Shown: positions 25,301-39,425 of the stretch, in pieces
Numbering within the stretch: the stretch's first letter is position 1
Layout of the letters: each line of letters starts with the position of its first letter
Assembly (NCBI GenBank): GCA_038380795.1
Contig: CM076259.1
Span: forward strand, 71,391,741 to 71,455,740
Origin: Pyrocephalus nanus
Taxonomy: Eukaryota > Chordata > Aves > Passeriformes > Tyrannidae
DNA: 64,000 nt
Reading direction: 5' to 3'
Position numbers and translations under genes: made by a program
Notes under the pieces: model-generated
Databases searched by the model: none
What the model was told of the DNA's origin: nothing
What the model saw: only the letters and a program-made list of their open reading frames with translations

Positions 25301-27849
25301 TCATGCACCATAGTTGCCTGTAGTAGAAATGTGAAAGGATGACATTTTCCTCTGTCTGTCGCTTCCTAGAACGGGACAAATATTGGTCTGGTTTAGCAAA
25401 TGCAAATTGTATTACAGTAGCACCAAAAAACATAATAGTGAAGTTCATTATAGAAATTGGCCCAAAATAAATGCTCTGCATTATTAAAAGAATATTACTT
25501 AGGTGAATATTATAAAACAGTTTATATATCTTCTTATTCCTGAACACTAGTGAAGCCTCAGAGTCTTTCAGATTAAATACTGCATTTTCTATTAGTCTGG
25601 GGAAGTTCTACTTTGTGAGAAAATACCATTTCTTATACCATTTCCCTGCTAGTTTTGTACTTGACTCTCTAGAAAGCAAAGACTAAGTTGAGCTGCAGGT
25701 TCACTGTGATGGTTACTATTTTTAATATTCTTATACTGTGTAGGAACCTGGTACAATGTGACATTTTTGTTATCTGGTCATATCCTATATGAATATGAAA
25801 TAATTAGGGTGGGAGAAAAAGTTAAATCAAAATAATAAGTTCAATTATAATACTTGTTTCCAGAAGACATACTTCTTCACATTCCTCCCAGACCTGAATG
25901 CTCATCAGCTGAGAAAGAGTGAAGTAGGAGTGAAGTAAGGCACAACATGTCTGGGCATTTTCAGTGCGCAAAGTTGCAGCAAAAGGAAGGCTTTAGGTCC
26001 AAGCTCAACAGGAGATCAGGTGCTACAGAGCTCAGCATCATATGAGAACAAGTGACAGCTGCTTTCCTGCTGTCACATAATCTGCTTTATTTAAGACAAG
26101 AATCCTTATGAGAAGCAGTAAAAGAGGTAGGATTTATGACAGCTTTTCCTATATGCAAGAGTCTCCCTAAAGTAACACCATTTGAACCAGGAAAATCTTC
26201 TTGCACCAAAAGGTAGGGGCTTTGCACTGCCGTTGAGCTGTGAAATCAGTGTTAGGGGAAGGTATAAGTCATAGAGCCCCATGTAGAAAGCTGTGGATCG
26301 CATCTCCCAGTAAATTCTGCTGACAAAGGAGGCTGAGGAGTCCTAGGAACTCTGAAAGACTCCAAGGATCTCATTCCTCTTGGCTCACTCACCCTAACTC
26401 TTTTTAAAATTAACACCCAAACACTCATTAATACTTCCTCATTTCTGTTCTATAGTGTTGAATTACAGATTACATAAATAAAACAAATAGTATGGCTGTA
26501 CAGTTTAGAGACTTGGGCTTTGTGATTGACAAGCTCAGTTTAGACACAGCTTTTGCTTCTTACAGAAACCAGATCTTGCTACAAGAAGTAGAAATATTTT
26601 ATGCACGTAAGACACCATTAATCACGATTGGCAGGTTTTTTTGGTCCTGAATAGTGATGATTTCTGCTCCTGTTGACTCTTGCAGGTTTGCTTGCAAGAA
26701 ATTCACATTTTCATTAGTAATTCTGGATAAAATCCTTTCCTTAACAAAGGAGTTATGTGCTCTTTTTAACCAGGAAAAAAAAAAACAAAAACCCACACAA
26801 TAGACAAGTTTCTTGTTCAAATATACCATCAGCTAGTAGAATCATGTCTCAGAGAGTCTGTAGCAAAGGAACACATAAAACCATGATATATACAAATACA
26901 CCAATTTGTACAGATATTTCTTAAGAATGCAGTAGATGACAGAGACTGCCACTGAAAATCACACAGTGAAATATTAACCATGCCAAAGTCAGGGATTTTA
27001 TTACTATTAAGGACACAAAATACTACAGTTTTTAATGCAGAGTAAATGGGAGGTACAGGCACCACACATCACCTCTTCTTCGCTACAATATCTCTTTGGC
27101 TATAAGAATCCCAGGTTTTTTGTAGGTTTTTATGTTAGTTTTGACTAAATATTTTGGAACTTGAAGGTAGTCACAATGAAAACAACTGCCGGTTTATAAA
27201 TACAGACTTTGAACGCAACCTAAACCAGAGGTATATTATATGCTCTATCCATGGTTGACTGACTTGCATGGTACATTGGGTACTGAGTTCTTTTTAAAGC
27301 CCTGAGTCACAACTGCCTTGGCTGATCATATCATTTATATCTGCCTATCCAGACTATACGTAAAAGGAATGCTCTTGCTATTATAGAAATGCATCAACTT
27401 TGCACAGGCAGAAATGACAGGCCTGTAGAATCAGACCTCCTTTCTGAAAAGGAAGAGTTCTAGGAAGCTGTCCCATCAAGATTAAAACTGGCAAGGTCCA
27501 TGCATTCCCTGAGGTTTCTATAGGTAAAACATAGGTGTTTGTGTCAAAGAGACTGATACTCAAAAATTATTCTTTTTTATATTTTTATTTTTCAGTATAA
27601 GTCTTAGGCTATCCTCCTAAAACCAAATTTTTCTAATATCAATTTCTCCCAAAATCTGATTTCTGGCCATTTTCCACTGTTATATAACCCAGCAGTACTG
27701 AAAAAAGCTTGGTTCTACCATCTTTGGAACTAACTTTCAAGCCATTGACTGTGATGCTAAGACATCTCTTAGCCTCCTCTTCCAAGGTCTGCCATTTACT
27801 GTGCCAGGCATTCTCTCTAATATAACACCATTTCTGAATCCAGCTGAAG
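22335..27849. other. AT-rich unique sequence, one open minus-strand frame
   Basis: No transposon recognised. On the minus strand 23198-23473 is open for about 91 codons with a fairly protein-like composition but no domain that I recognise. Other frames up to 119 codons (25188-25547) are unremarkable. Confidence 0.5.
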
Positions 27850-28300
27850 GTATTCTCTTTGTCATCATCCGGGTCACTGATGAAGATAGTGTACAATATG
27901 GAGCCTTATCACTGATGGCTGGGTGTCCAGCAGTTTTTCAACCTGCTTTCAGCCCAGATGTCCAAGCAATCTAAAATTTATCTCCGTTCACCTATTCATT
28001 TTTCATACTGTGGGATAAAGGGTCAGAAACATTTCTGATATCAAGAAACACCACCATCCCTTTGTTCACATACCTAGTCACTGCACTGATGATGGCAATC
28101 ATGCATTCAGCGATGATTTGCCTTTGGTACAGCGAACTGATATTCTGACTATCCTCTTTATGAACTTGAAAATGGATTCCAGATGAATGTTTATTAATAT
28201 ATCCAGGAAATGAGATAAAACCAATCAGCCTATTATTCACAGTCATTCTACCTGCTTTAAAAGGATGGGAATAATTTCAGACTTTCCCTGTCATTAGGGC
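27850..28300 (-). mobile_element. Ancient CR1 reverse-transcriptase remnant
   Basis: The plus-strand text 'tcatcatccgggtcactgatgaagat' and the 28008-28160 block match the complement of CR1 RT coding sequence. On the minus strand the frame 27992-28246 aligns block by block with the CR1 RT stretch from the '..QHGF..G.S' motif to the 'YLDFSKAFDTVSHSI' motif A. Here motif A reads VVFLDIRNVSDPLSHSM, so the 'AFD' of motif A is already altered to 'VSD'. It is much more diverged than the other copies and lacks its 3' part. Boundaries are approximate. An alternative is a related L2/L3-like LINE. Confidence 0.65.
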
Positions 28301-31300
28301 CTTGTTATATATCTAAATTGATATTCAAATGGTGAAAAATGAAGAAAACAAAAGGGAAGAGACAATGTGATCATCAGACTTATCTTCTATTTCCATTTCC
28401 AGTTTCACTGGTCTTGCCTTTATAGGATCTTTCAGGGAAGAAAAGAAAACAAAAAGCAACATTTTTAAGTTTCAAGGACATAATTTTTTTTTAATATTTT
28501 TACTATTGTGCATGGCATCCACAGTTTTCACATTATGATGGGGATAGGATAGTTTTGTAATTTAACAATTCAGAAAAGTTGGAAAATAGCAAACATTGTA
28601 TTGTGATGTTTAAATGTAATTTTCCCTGCAGTCTCTCGGCACAGCAAGGCCACCTCATGGAGTTAGTAGATGAAAAAAGATTGCTAGAAAGTGGAGTAAT
28701 TTCTTGATGTAAGACACAATTTGAGGAGTAGTACCTCCTCACTCAAAGACAAATTAAAAGAAAGATAAACTGACAAACAAAACTAAAAAGAACCAAACAA
28801 AACCAAATAAAAAAGCAAATTGAAACTGTTAAAATATTTAACTTTAAAAAACAAAACTATGAGATTGTGATAGAGCAATACTATAGCATTATTACTAGAA
28901 AAAAATTACTAGGATCAAATTTTTCCGACAGCAAATGATAATTAAAAAAAAGCCCAATAATCCTTCATCTCCTCAACATCTCTTACTGGAGAGATCTTGA
29001 AATATAAAGTGCTGATATTATGTAACGATTTTTGGTGACAGCAACACTTCGTAGCATTGTATATGTTGATTATTTCTTTTGCAAGCTTCCTGAGAGTGCT
29101 TTAAAAATATATGAAGTTTTTTAAAAGCTGGTCCTTACATGCATAATACATAAAAAAGAGCAGACTGGGTTTATTGACCAAGAGTAAGGTTATACCTGTA
29201 TGTGACTTTGCTTTTTTCGATAAAACATATTTAATGGACCATGTTTGCTTATAGACATCATTCTGTACTTTTGCAATTAGGAACACGAGATAACAATGTA
29301 ACTATTTTTATGCAAGGTAAATAACAGCACTATCTTCTTTTTACAGATGGCAGGCTGAGGAAGAAACTTCACAGAAGCTTTCTATCTGCAAAAGCCTAAA
29401 GTTCATGTTATACCCTGACTATCTACATTAAAAAAAGCAAAAAACAAACAAGCAAACAAAAAACCCAAACAAACACAACAAACCTTATCTTTTTTTTCAA
29501 GTGCCATTTCTTTTTCAGACATGTCATTTGTTAAACCTGAAAAAATGCCAAAAGAAAAAAGAAATTCATCTTGATATTCAAGCAAACACCTATGCTAAGA
29601 TGTCTAACTCATGAGATGAATCCTACTTATAGTCTCAGTACAGCTTTGTACCCAGATTAATAGAGTATCTGAAAAACATCACAGAAGTTCAACGTGTACT
29701 TACGCCATTTTATATTACTGAACACAATTCTCTCTGTGTATATTTATGGTTTTGACAAAGCTGTGTGCTTCTGCTTCACCTGTTTTCATTAGTTACTACT
29801 TCAAAAACTGCTATTAGAACTATTAAAAAGGAGAGAAAGAAAGCATAAGGTAATAACACTGAATTATAAATATGGCTTAAATATTAACAGTATAGCTTTT
29901 TGCCTTCAACTGTATACTCTATATAATCTTTAGATATAAAGTATGATACATTGCCTGTTTTTATTTTAAAATATATTAAAATGCCAAAACTACTATTAAA
30001 AAAAAAAAAGAAGTACAAAACTTTTAAAATGCAGTAATTCATGGTAGTGATAACATTTAACTTACAAATTTTTTGTTAGAGAAGTACATGGATACACAGA
30101 TGTACACATGCGCACACACACAGTCTCTCTCTCTCTCAGCCTAGCAAGGACTGAGCAAACTTGTAGAAGAATCAAGCTGTGTAAAATATTGTTTTTAGCT
30201 GCTTCTCCTCTCAGTGGTTCTCAGCAGTTTGTCAGAGAATACTCTCATTAGCTGAGCTGGAGTGTTATTAAACCCAAATTAAAAAGAAAGAAGAAGAAGG
30301 TGACAGCAGAGAAAAACAAAACAAACATGAAAGAGAAAGCTCTGCTTCCTTCTTTTATTCTTCAGAAATTTTCCTGAGTACACAGTGGGTGAATACGCAA
30401 TTTGTATTTTAATATCATTTTAAATATACCTGATATTAGATACTGTGAAACTAGAGTAGGGCACATAAGTTACATATTCTAGGCAAAACTAAGGATTTAG
30501 ATGACGTTTCTGGTTGTCATCTGGATTCACATCTCTGCTTGCTTCCTTTTGGTTATTGTTCAGACTCCTGCTCATTAACTTAATGGTGCTATGTTGGATC
30601 TATTTATGTATTAGGAGACTTGAAGGTATAGATGATATTCAGTTAAAGTAGCTCTATTCAGTTCTTTTCTTCCAACCTAAATTACACTTTCTAGACAATT
30701 GCAAGCTGTAGATACCTGACTGATTCATGCAGTTAGAATTAATGTTTAATGTATCAGTTTTGACTAATTAATGTTAATTTCATCATTTTTTTGTTTATCA
30801 AATACGTTCTCTCCTTAGATTAAAAACATACAGAGGCCATGATGGCTAACATTGACTTTAAGTTTGGCATCATGAAATTAGCAATGACTTCTTAGTTGAT
30901 AGTGGCATAACAGGTAAAATTAATGACAACAAATTAGTCTACTTTTGTGATATTCACCAACTTTAAATATGGCAAAGCTTTACCACTGCTTTCTGTCACA
31001 AGAGCAGTCCTTAAGAGGGAACAGAGATGTACTGAGAACAGAAGCTGATTCACAGTAACTGACAATATTTCTGCTCAGTAGGCTTGAAATATCAATATTA
31101 TTGACCTTGGTATGAGAAACATTTCCTTCTTGTAGGAAATCATCCTATCCAACAGTCAGAAAGTAAGAAGTGACTCATCAGATGGCAGATTACTGGAAGA
31201 AGAATAATTTTGTTCAGAATTAGACATCAGCATTAGTTGCTGTTCATCCTGTGATTGCAGCAGAGATAGAAAGCATTACCTTTTATTATAGGAAAAAGAC

Positions 31301-33799
31301 CTGTCAGGATTTACTGATTAATACTTTCCTTGCATAAAACAGTGAGAATATTTGTCTGTGAATTTGTCAGATTTAACAAGGTAAGTGTTGTCAGGATGAG
31401 GCACCTTTCAAGGAAATCCCTAAATATTCAACATTAGCTTTGGTGATCTAATTTCTTAATATAGAAGTACCCCTCCATTAGTAAAGAGGGATTGGAAGAA
31501 CTGCCAACTTAGAGATCTGGCATTTCAATGCAGAGTAACAAACAACTTCCAGAGTAATAAAAATCTTTAAAGTTTCAGTGATTTTTCATGATAGAAAATT
31601 TAACCTCAGTTATTTCCATATTGCAAACTACCTTTCAAACAAGATTTCAAACTCTCCATATTGAATTTTTGGTTCAGTCTCTAATTTGGGGCTATATACA
31701 TTAAAACAGTATCGTTGTCCTGTACGAGAGTTACTGTGTTATGACAAGGAAGCAATTTCTCTGTGTGTAATGCACACAAAATAAGCTGGGTTCTTTTGCA
31801 AAAATGTAAGGTACATTGGAAACTTACAAATAAAAAGTACCTTTTATATTTGTAAAAATCTGTTATCTTCTCATACAGCCAATTCACGACTTCTAGTCTT
31901 AACTGAATTTTTTAATAAATCCAAAACCCAAAGAGTGGACTTTCTTCAATTTAAACGTTTCAATCTCTTTGATCTAAGTAATATTTGGTATTCCTCTTTG
32001 AGGCGTCAGCAGACTTTAACTTTGGCAAAATAGAAGTTTGAGGTCATGTTTATGATGGGACAAATATCTTTCATTAATAAATAAATAATAATATAATTTA
32101 TTAGGGTGTGTCTGTAACAACTGTGTGCATAAAATTTCCAGTGCATAATTTTACAGTTTATTTATTTTTGAAAATTATTTGTTTCATAGTGAATAGTGAT
32201 TTTGTGCAGGTCTGGTTACAAAGGCTTTTCATAGGGCTTATTTTAGGGTATGATGAAAAAATTCCTTTCGAATGCTGCTGTCTACTTATTTACACTGTGC
32301 TTCTATCACACTGTATTTTAAGACTGATTGAAAAAATCATGTGCAAAAAGTAACTATTATGTGTCCATTGTTATTAGTTAAAGTAACATTCCTCTATTTA
32401 GTTATTTTTGATGCAATTGCTAAAAATAACAATAATTTAAATTCATCAAATATTTTCTAATAATTCTAATATTAAAAAAGGTCCAGAAAGTGATTAGTTG
32501 AATGCTGTTCAAAATATTTACTTCATTTACTTCACAGTAAATGAAGCTTTTTCTTCTTTTTTTAATATCAAATTTCAATAAAAGAAAATAGAAATGAAAT
32601 AAAGGTATTGTCTAGGCTGTTTTCAAATAATAAAATACACTTAAAAAATACTTGCAGTTCATCCTAACTTCATTATTTCTATGTTTTAATGCTTTCAGTA
32701 AGTGAATTGCCATTAACATCACATATTAGAAATGCATTATGAATAATTATTAATAAGGGAAAATGCATTTACTTTGCAGAGTAAAGGGAAAAAAGGGAAA
32801 TAATTATATATAGCAAATTTCAGTAGCTTAGTACAGTACAAAAAAAATATTAAGAGAAGTAGCTCATTAAAAGTTTAAGAGCAAAGTCAGGCTTTATACA
32901 GAATCAGATCTTTTTTGTTATGATAACTCAGTATTTCAGAATAGATGCACTTTCTTATAAAAATATTTTGACATTTGATATCTTTGTAAATAAATAGCCA
33001 TCTCCAGCACAAAAACCATAAAGGTGAACAGACACATTACTTTAAAAAAAAGGAGATTTCCTGTCCTTTCCTAGTTCTTTCAAGAGAGGCTCTTTTAAAA
33101 AGAGAGAAATCATTTCTGTCATCATAAAAAGTTTAAAATTTTGGCTTCTTATAGAGTCAAGACAGACAATAGCTAGAACCACAATATCCTCATTACTGAC
33201 TGGAACACCAGGTAATTTAATTGATTTCCTCCATATGTATTTTCTCTACTACATTTTTAATTAATAGTCCATTAAATTTGAGAATGATCTAGGATTTAGT
33301 AATTGGGGAACTTAACAAACTGACCACATAAAAGAGAACTTTGGCTTGATATCACTCTTTGAAATCTAACCAAGATTGATAGCATATAGACAAATACCAT
33401 TTCTTCTTAAGACTAAGACAAACTTTGGACTTCTGTGTAATTTGCATTTTATTTTACCCTATTAGTTCCTTCCCCATGGTACAAATTCAGTTTGAAAAGT
33501 AGCAGTATAAAACCTTCAGTTGAATGATTTATGTAGAATACTTATTTAGGAAAAAAAAAAAAAACAAAACAAAAACCCAAAAAACTAATTATAAACAAAT
33601 TTTCCTAGTATTTCAGGCAGGTCTGTAGTTTTTAATAACATTCAAACATTATCCAAATGAGACATTATATTCTGATGATGGAGATGAAGATAAATGGAGA
33701 ATTAGAGGAGTAAAATAGGTAGTTGGGTATTTGGGCTTAATGGGAACTGTATATTATGTGATACCACAGGGTTTGCACTGGGCTGGATTGCTTGCTTTA
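28301..33799. other. AT-rich unique sequence with A-rich patches
   Basis: No gene recognised. A/C-rich low-complexity patches occur at 28745-28835 and 29430-29485. A (CA)n(TC)n microsatellite lies at 30112-30137. The 32690-32800 segment, with ATGCAT and TAATTA words, is a possible conserved noncoding element by appearance only. Confidence 0.55.
30112..30137. repeat. (CA)n-(TC)n compound microsatellite
   Basis: A short (CA)n run at 30112-30122 changes directly into (TC)n at 30124-30137. Confidence 0.85.
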
Positions 33800-34122
33800 C
33801 CAGAAGAGGCAAGGAGAGACTGTTCAGCCTGGAGAAGAGATGGCTGTAGGCTCTTCATAACTGTGTGTGGTGAGAGGAGAGAGACAGTGGATGTATGATG
33901 GTTATGATGAAAATTCTCAGTAGGATAGCAAAGTGGTGAAGCAAGTTGCCCCAAAAGATTATAAAACAATGGTGATTTTTAAGACCTGACTGGATGTAGC
34001 ATGAGCAGAGCTGAGCAGATTGGAACAACCAGCTCTTCAGCACTTCCCTTGCAGCAAGATGGACTAGACACTTCACGAGATCCTTTCCCAGCCGAATTAT
34101 GCTATGGCCCTATGACTATATC
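33800..34122 (+). mobile_element. Decayed CR1 LINE 3' fragment
   Basis: A plus-strand fragment of about 320 bp. It retains 'ctgttcagcctggagaagaga' (the FSLEKR block), 'caagttgccccaaaagatt', 'gatttttaagacctgactgga', 'gatggactagacacttcacgagatcc' and the tail-proximal 'ctatggccctatgacta'. The middle is shortened and scrambled at 33855-33935. Both ends are approximate. Confidence 0.85.
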
Positions 34123-37100
34123 CAAAATACAGGTCATAGGCATCATGATAACAGCAAAGATCTTACAAAAGATGAAAAGGTTTATTTAGACAAACCTATC
34201 TCTTAAAGCCTAATGTATTTATTTAGGAACCTTTCTGAAAGATTTTTTAACACATTATTGCAGCTATATAGCCAATATTGACAGGGAAAGAGTGAAATAA
34301 ACTTATATAGCAACTTGGTGAAACAACAAATGCTGAGCTGATATTTGTGAAAATGCCATGACAAAAGATTAAATTAAGCATAGCACTACAATGTTCAGAC
34401 AATTTTTGTGCTTGACATGGTCTTTTCTTGCTCATTTTCCCTTAAAAGAATCCACAAATTAAACTGTTTTGTTTGTTTGCTTGCTTGCTTGCTTGCTTGT
34501 GGGTTTTTTCCAGGTTACTAATGGTATTTTTAATGATAGTTCTGATCTGTCACAGCATCCTGGAAAGAAGCCTGGGGGGAATTGTTTGTTTCTTAGTTGT
34601 TTGTGCTGTTTTGGGTTTGGCTTGATTTTGGTTCTGTTTGTTTTTGGTGTGTTTTTTTTTTTTTAATTAAAGCAAATTAAATTAAATGCATCAACTTTGA
34701 AATAGTGTATTAATTGTGCTCTAGCCACAACTGACATGCTGTAACAAGGGAAACATAGAATTATCTTGTTCACTGTTTTTTAAATGGTACTGTGAATCTG
34801 CAAAGAATCATTGTTTAAAATTTGCATAAATGTCCTACATTTACAAAATTACTGTGAAATTTTATTCTAACAAAATTGTGCCATTTCCTCTTTTCCATTA
34901 TCACACTAACGTGCATACTCTATTCATGACAGATTTTTATTTCAAGACATTATATTTAGAGCAGGAATTGACTTCTCTATGTAATTTATTTTTATTGAAA
35001 GGCCCTGTAAAAAGAGACAGTCTTTGTTTTCCTCTCAGCTAGAGATATGGATAATCTCTGACAATGAATACTCCCTTCTAGCTAACACACTTCTGTCCTT
35101 TGCATGGAATAAGCCACTAGAATTCCTATTTTCAATCTCTCATATTTATTTTGAAGTGCTAAGGAATTTTGAAATCTCTAACTTCAGTTTCCGTGTTTAT
35201 TTTTAATAAAACAGGCCAAATGTGATAATTTGGTATATTGTATTTCTGATGGTTGCTAGTGTCAAACATCTGATTTAAAGTAATTGATGAATTTATTTTT
35301 TTTAAACTCAAAGACATTCTTAATATTTTGTATTTTGTTTCTAAGTGAAACTTAAGAATGATAAATCTTTCTTAACGTCAGTAACTGCTGCATGACAGTT
35401 TTGATTGTACTGAGCTTACTGTATATCAGTTTTTCCTATTATGATGTGAAAATTCCCAACCTTTTTCATTGTTTTGGCTTTTATCAATGCCTACTTATGC
35501 ACTGCACAAAGAGATGGGGAGAAAGCACTCTGCTTGTTACTTTTTTACGGTCAAGGGCAGCTGATCTCAATGAACTATGCGCAGGAATCTTCTCATTTCT
35601 CAGTTTTTAAAAGACAGAGGTAGGAAAAAAACTTGTGTTTGGTCACAGGAAATAATTATTAACCCTTATAGACTGATATCATGCCTCCCTGGTAGCTGGC
35701 CTTTTAAAGAACTAGTTTAGATTGAATTGCTAAGAATACCCCTCTTCTGAATTTCCTGGGAGAATAAAGTATGGTTGTTTTTTAGCTTACATTTTGTAAA
35801 TATTATGGCAACTCATGATAACTGTAAGCATGGTAATTTCTTTATGAAACTATTATCTCTCAGTTTCTCCAAATCTTAGATGTCCTGGAGTGATACAGGG
35901 AGCTGCCCTTTTTTTATTACCACTCCAGCTGAAATAGTGGTTCTCAAGTAGGCAGCACTGTAAAAGAGTGTAGCCAATTCTTTCAGTCTTGCGGTTTTCT
36001 TTACTTGCTGTTTGTTGTTAAACTTCCTTTATACATGTTGCTTGGTTCCCTAAAGTTAAATAAAAGTTTTTACCAAAAATTTAGGGAAAGGGCAGAAATG
36101 CTAGCAAATTAAATTAAGGACAATTGTCAATGCACTATACATGCAAAGTGATTTTCCTCAAGGAAATTCTTCAGCAGTATAGGATTGACTATTTCAGCTT
36201 TTTTCTTTTGCTTTTTGCTTTTTTTTTTCCCCATAAAAGGTAGTGTGAAAGAGAATATAAATCTGTAGCTGAGTGTGGCTGCTACTCTCAGTAATAGCAA
36301 AACTCAAAACTTTTATTCCAAGAAAGATCCCAACCTGTGTATCTTAAAACATGTTACATACATGTGGAATAAGTGAAATTTGAGGTTACTCGGGGTTTTG
36401 CGAAGAAAAGAGATACACTCAAAAAAAGATAGTTTTTGTTAGTTTGTTTATGATTCTTTGCCTGTTTTCTATAAGGTAGTTTTGTTAGACAGTGTCAAGT
36501 CAGAAAATTGTACCTTATTCATTGACTGCTATCTGGCAAAATAAATAAATAAAATCAGGTACCAACATTTACCCCAGAAATTAGTCTCCCTGACACTTGG
36601 CTAAATTCATTGATACGTGTTCTCTGTGGAAGCTACATAGAAGATCTTTTGGGAGAAGAAATACCTTGTAGACTTACAATTTATATTTATTCAAATTAAT
36701 CAGGTCTGATTACAAATATTATTTTTTACCTATTCCAAGAGTGAATTCTTCACACTAAATACCGAGGAACTTTCAGTATCTCATGCTATAACTAACGATC
36801 TGTTGACTGGAAGTTACCAAATATTATTTATGTATCCAAAAAATTAATGAAAATTTTGTACTGTAGTATATTTTAACATATAAATGATATATTTGTGTTT
36901 AAATTACATGATTTATAAACAAGGAGAAAGTTCTAGAAATTGCAGCATTCTTGTAAATAAACCGAATCAGAATGTTAAGTAGGTTGAAGATTTTATGGAT
37001 TTCTAACGCACTTAAGGTTTAGGAAGTAAAATCCACAATAGTAATGAGCTTTAAGATAAACAAAGCCTGTAACATATTTCAAAATATTTCAGTCTAATAT

Positions 37101-38989
37101 CTAGCCCCTGATATGACATTCAGTTCATTACTCGGTATTATTAAGAAGTAGGCAGGTTTATATATTCTGACAGATGGAAAAGAAAAATTTTTACAAAACA
37201 CATATTCATTCAAAAGTTTACTGTATTTGATACAAGTAAGAGATTGGAATTTTTTTCAGACCTATCCTTGTACTTCTCAAGTGAGATAAAAAAGCACAGA
37301 TATTACAAAATATCATCCTAATTAATTTCATTATAGTAGTTAAATGTCTTTTCATCTGAAATGCACTAAACACTTTCAAATACAGAAGGTTCTTTAAAAA
37401 GTTCTGATGACTTTGTAAGCCAAGCGGTAGTATTGCAATATTTACATTCAAAGTTCAGTGTGGAATGTTAATACCAAGTGTGTAATGAAAGAGAAACTGA
37501 CTGGAGTGGAAAGTTTTAACTAGTATTTAGAAAAAATGTCACAGATTTTGTTATGGATGAAATTTTGAATTATTATGGTGATTCACACATATATTTAGTC
37601 TTACTTGTTTACAGCAGACACCTAAAAAAAGTAATTTTTGCACTTTAGTGCACAAAGTATCAATTTATGCATGTATTTTGTCTTAGGAAAGACATTTGGA
37701 TTTCGTTCAGTTCTTATGCAAAACTTTGGCACCTTTCTACATGTTATGTAAAGCTTTTGTATTTTTATAAAAACATACACTAGCCTTTTCCAGATACTGT
37801 GTTTCCTATGAATCCTTCCAGTAATGGTGCAAACCAACATCAATTCAGACAATTAGAAATTATATTGAAGTTCATTTATCCTATACTTAATTTGATATCA
37901 GTGATCGGTGAATCATCAAGAAACCAAACAGCAAGAAGTAGAACTTGTCTTAATTTGGATGTATCAGTCTTGAAATTAGCATTTTATCTGTTGACATTAA
38001 AAATGTTATGTGTGTCAATATTTTTTCATTTATTACATGTATTTTAGTAGCAAAATATGAACAATAATACATTTCAATATTAAGGACAAAAAAATGCAAT
38101 GATGTACACAGCTGCAGTTCTGCTGACAAATGACCAATGTAGAATCATGTAGCAGGGTCAAAAATGTTATTTGAAGGTGATAATACAAACACCTAATAAA
38201 TCATGTTAAAAAAGAAGAAAAAAATCCAGGGTAAAGTGTATTCAGAAAACTGCACTAAAAGATTTGTCCCTTTTGAAGTTAAGCTGTTGAAAATTTTAAG
38301 ACAATATAAAAAAGGACAAGAATAAAAAACATTTGAAGCACCATTCAGGTAGCTCACTTTAAAAAACATCACAGATAAGCTGGCACAGCACTAGTTTCAA
38401 TTTCCTCTCTAGGGGTATGGCCAATATTTGTAGCAGACTTAGACCATCAGTCTTCAAGAAAAGAAATACATATATTGTAAATAAAATTATGTATTGTTTC
38501 AGCAACTAACTGATTTTGAATATTCGTACACGCTGAGATTTATATTGCAATAATATCCATAATATTCCCTCCAGACTAAGGAATATTACTGAATTAGACA
38601 GTATAGTTAGTCCTTTATGAAATTGTTGATGCTTATCTCACAATCTCCACATTGGAACCATTCCTTGATTCATCAATATTCTTGGAGTACAAGAGAACCA
38701 GGGCAGCTTATGGATAACTCTTATGCACTAGTGTTTGAATCAAGACCTACTCACTTAATAGACTACAGGAAATTAAGGGTTTTTTTATCCTAGGAAAACT
38801 ACCGTCTGTTTGTCTAACTTTAAGAAAAGCATTCAGCAGTGGAAAAGTACTTCAGCACGACCACTTCAAATATGTGTTGTTCTTGGGGAAAAGGGCAAGA
38901 ACATATATTCTTTTTGAAGTAACACTCCAGATGAAATTAGTCCTCCTGAATATAAGGAATGGTGATCATTAAGGAGCTCTAAACCTGGT
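34123..38989. other. AT-rich unique sequence
   Basis: No gene or transposon recognised. A (TTGC)n microsatellite lies at 34477-34499 and a T-rich run near 34650. Frames up to 82 codons (37799-38047) show no domain. Confidence 0.55.
34477..34499 (+). repeat. (TTGC)n microsatellite
   Basis: About six TTGC units, preceded by GTTT units. Confidence 0.85.
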
Positions 38990-39425
38990 CCGGAAGACTT
39001 TAAGGGATGGCACAGCCAGCAATTCTCTGGGAAACTCGTTCCAGTGCCTCACCACCCTCACAGTAAAGAATTTTTCCCTTATATCTAATTTAACTCTACC
39101 CTACTTCAGTTTAAAGACATTTCCCTTTGTCTTGTCACTACATACCCTTGTAAAAAGTCCCTCTCCAGCTTTTCTGTAAGTTCTCTTTAGGTACCGAAAT
39201 GCTGCTAGGTCTCACTGGAGCATTCTCGTGTCCAAGGTGAAGAGGAGAGGTGCTCCAGCTCTGTGGTCATCTTCATTCTCTGAACTTCGTCCAGAAGGTC
39301 CACATCCTTCTTAAGCTGGGGGCCCCAGAGCTGAACTCAGTACTCTAAGAGAGGTATTATGAGAACAGAGTAGAGGGGAAGCATCACCTCCCTCCACCTG
39401 CTGGCAACATTTCTTTTGATGCAGC
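38990..39425 (-). mobile_element. CR1 LINE, 3' part (split by LTR)
   Basis: The 3' side of the largest CR1 in the window. On the plus strand it runs from 'gatggcacagccagcaattct' through 'cccttgtaaaaagtccctctcc' and 'gggggccccagagctgaactcagtact' to 'cttttgatgcagc' at 39425, where an LTR interrupts it. The terminal octamer tail is missing. The CR1 resumes without loss at 40402: the consensus order 'gatgcagc' then 'ccaggata' is recovered on joining the two sides. The part here covers the 3' UTR and the last portion of ORF2. Confidence 0.93.
39421..39425. repeat. 5-bp target-site duplication, left copy
   Basis: GCAGC immediately before the LTR start. The right-hand copy at 40397-40401 reads TCAGC, one substitution away. 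The CR1 consensus at this site has a single GCAGC, which supports a duplication. A 5-bp duplication is typical of ERVL-class integration. Confidence 0.7.

Noticed and set aside
25188..25547. 119-codon minus-strand frame
   Set aside because: No recognisable domain and composition expected from AT-rich DNA.
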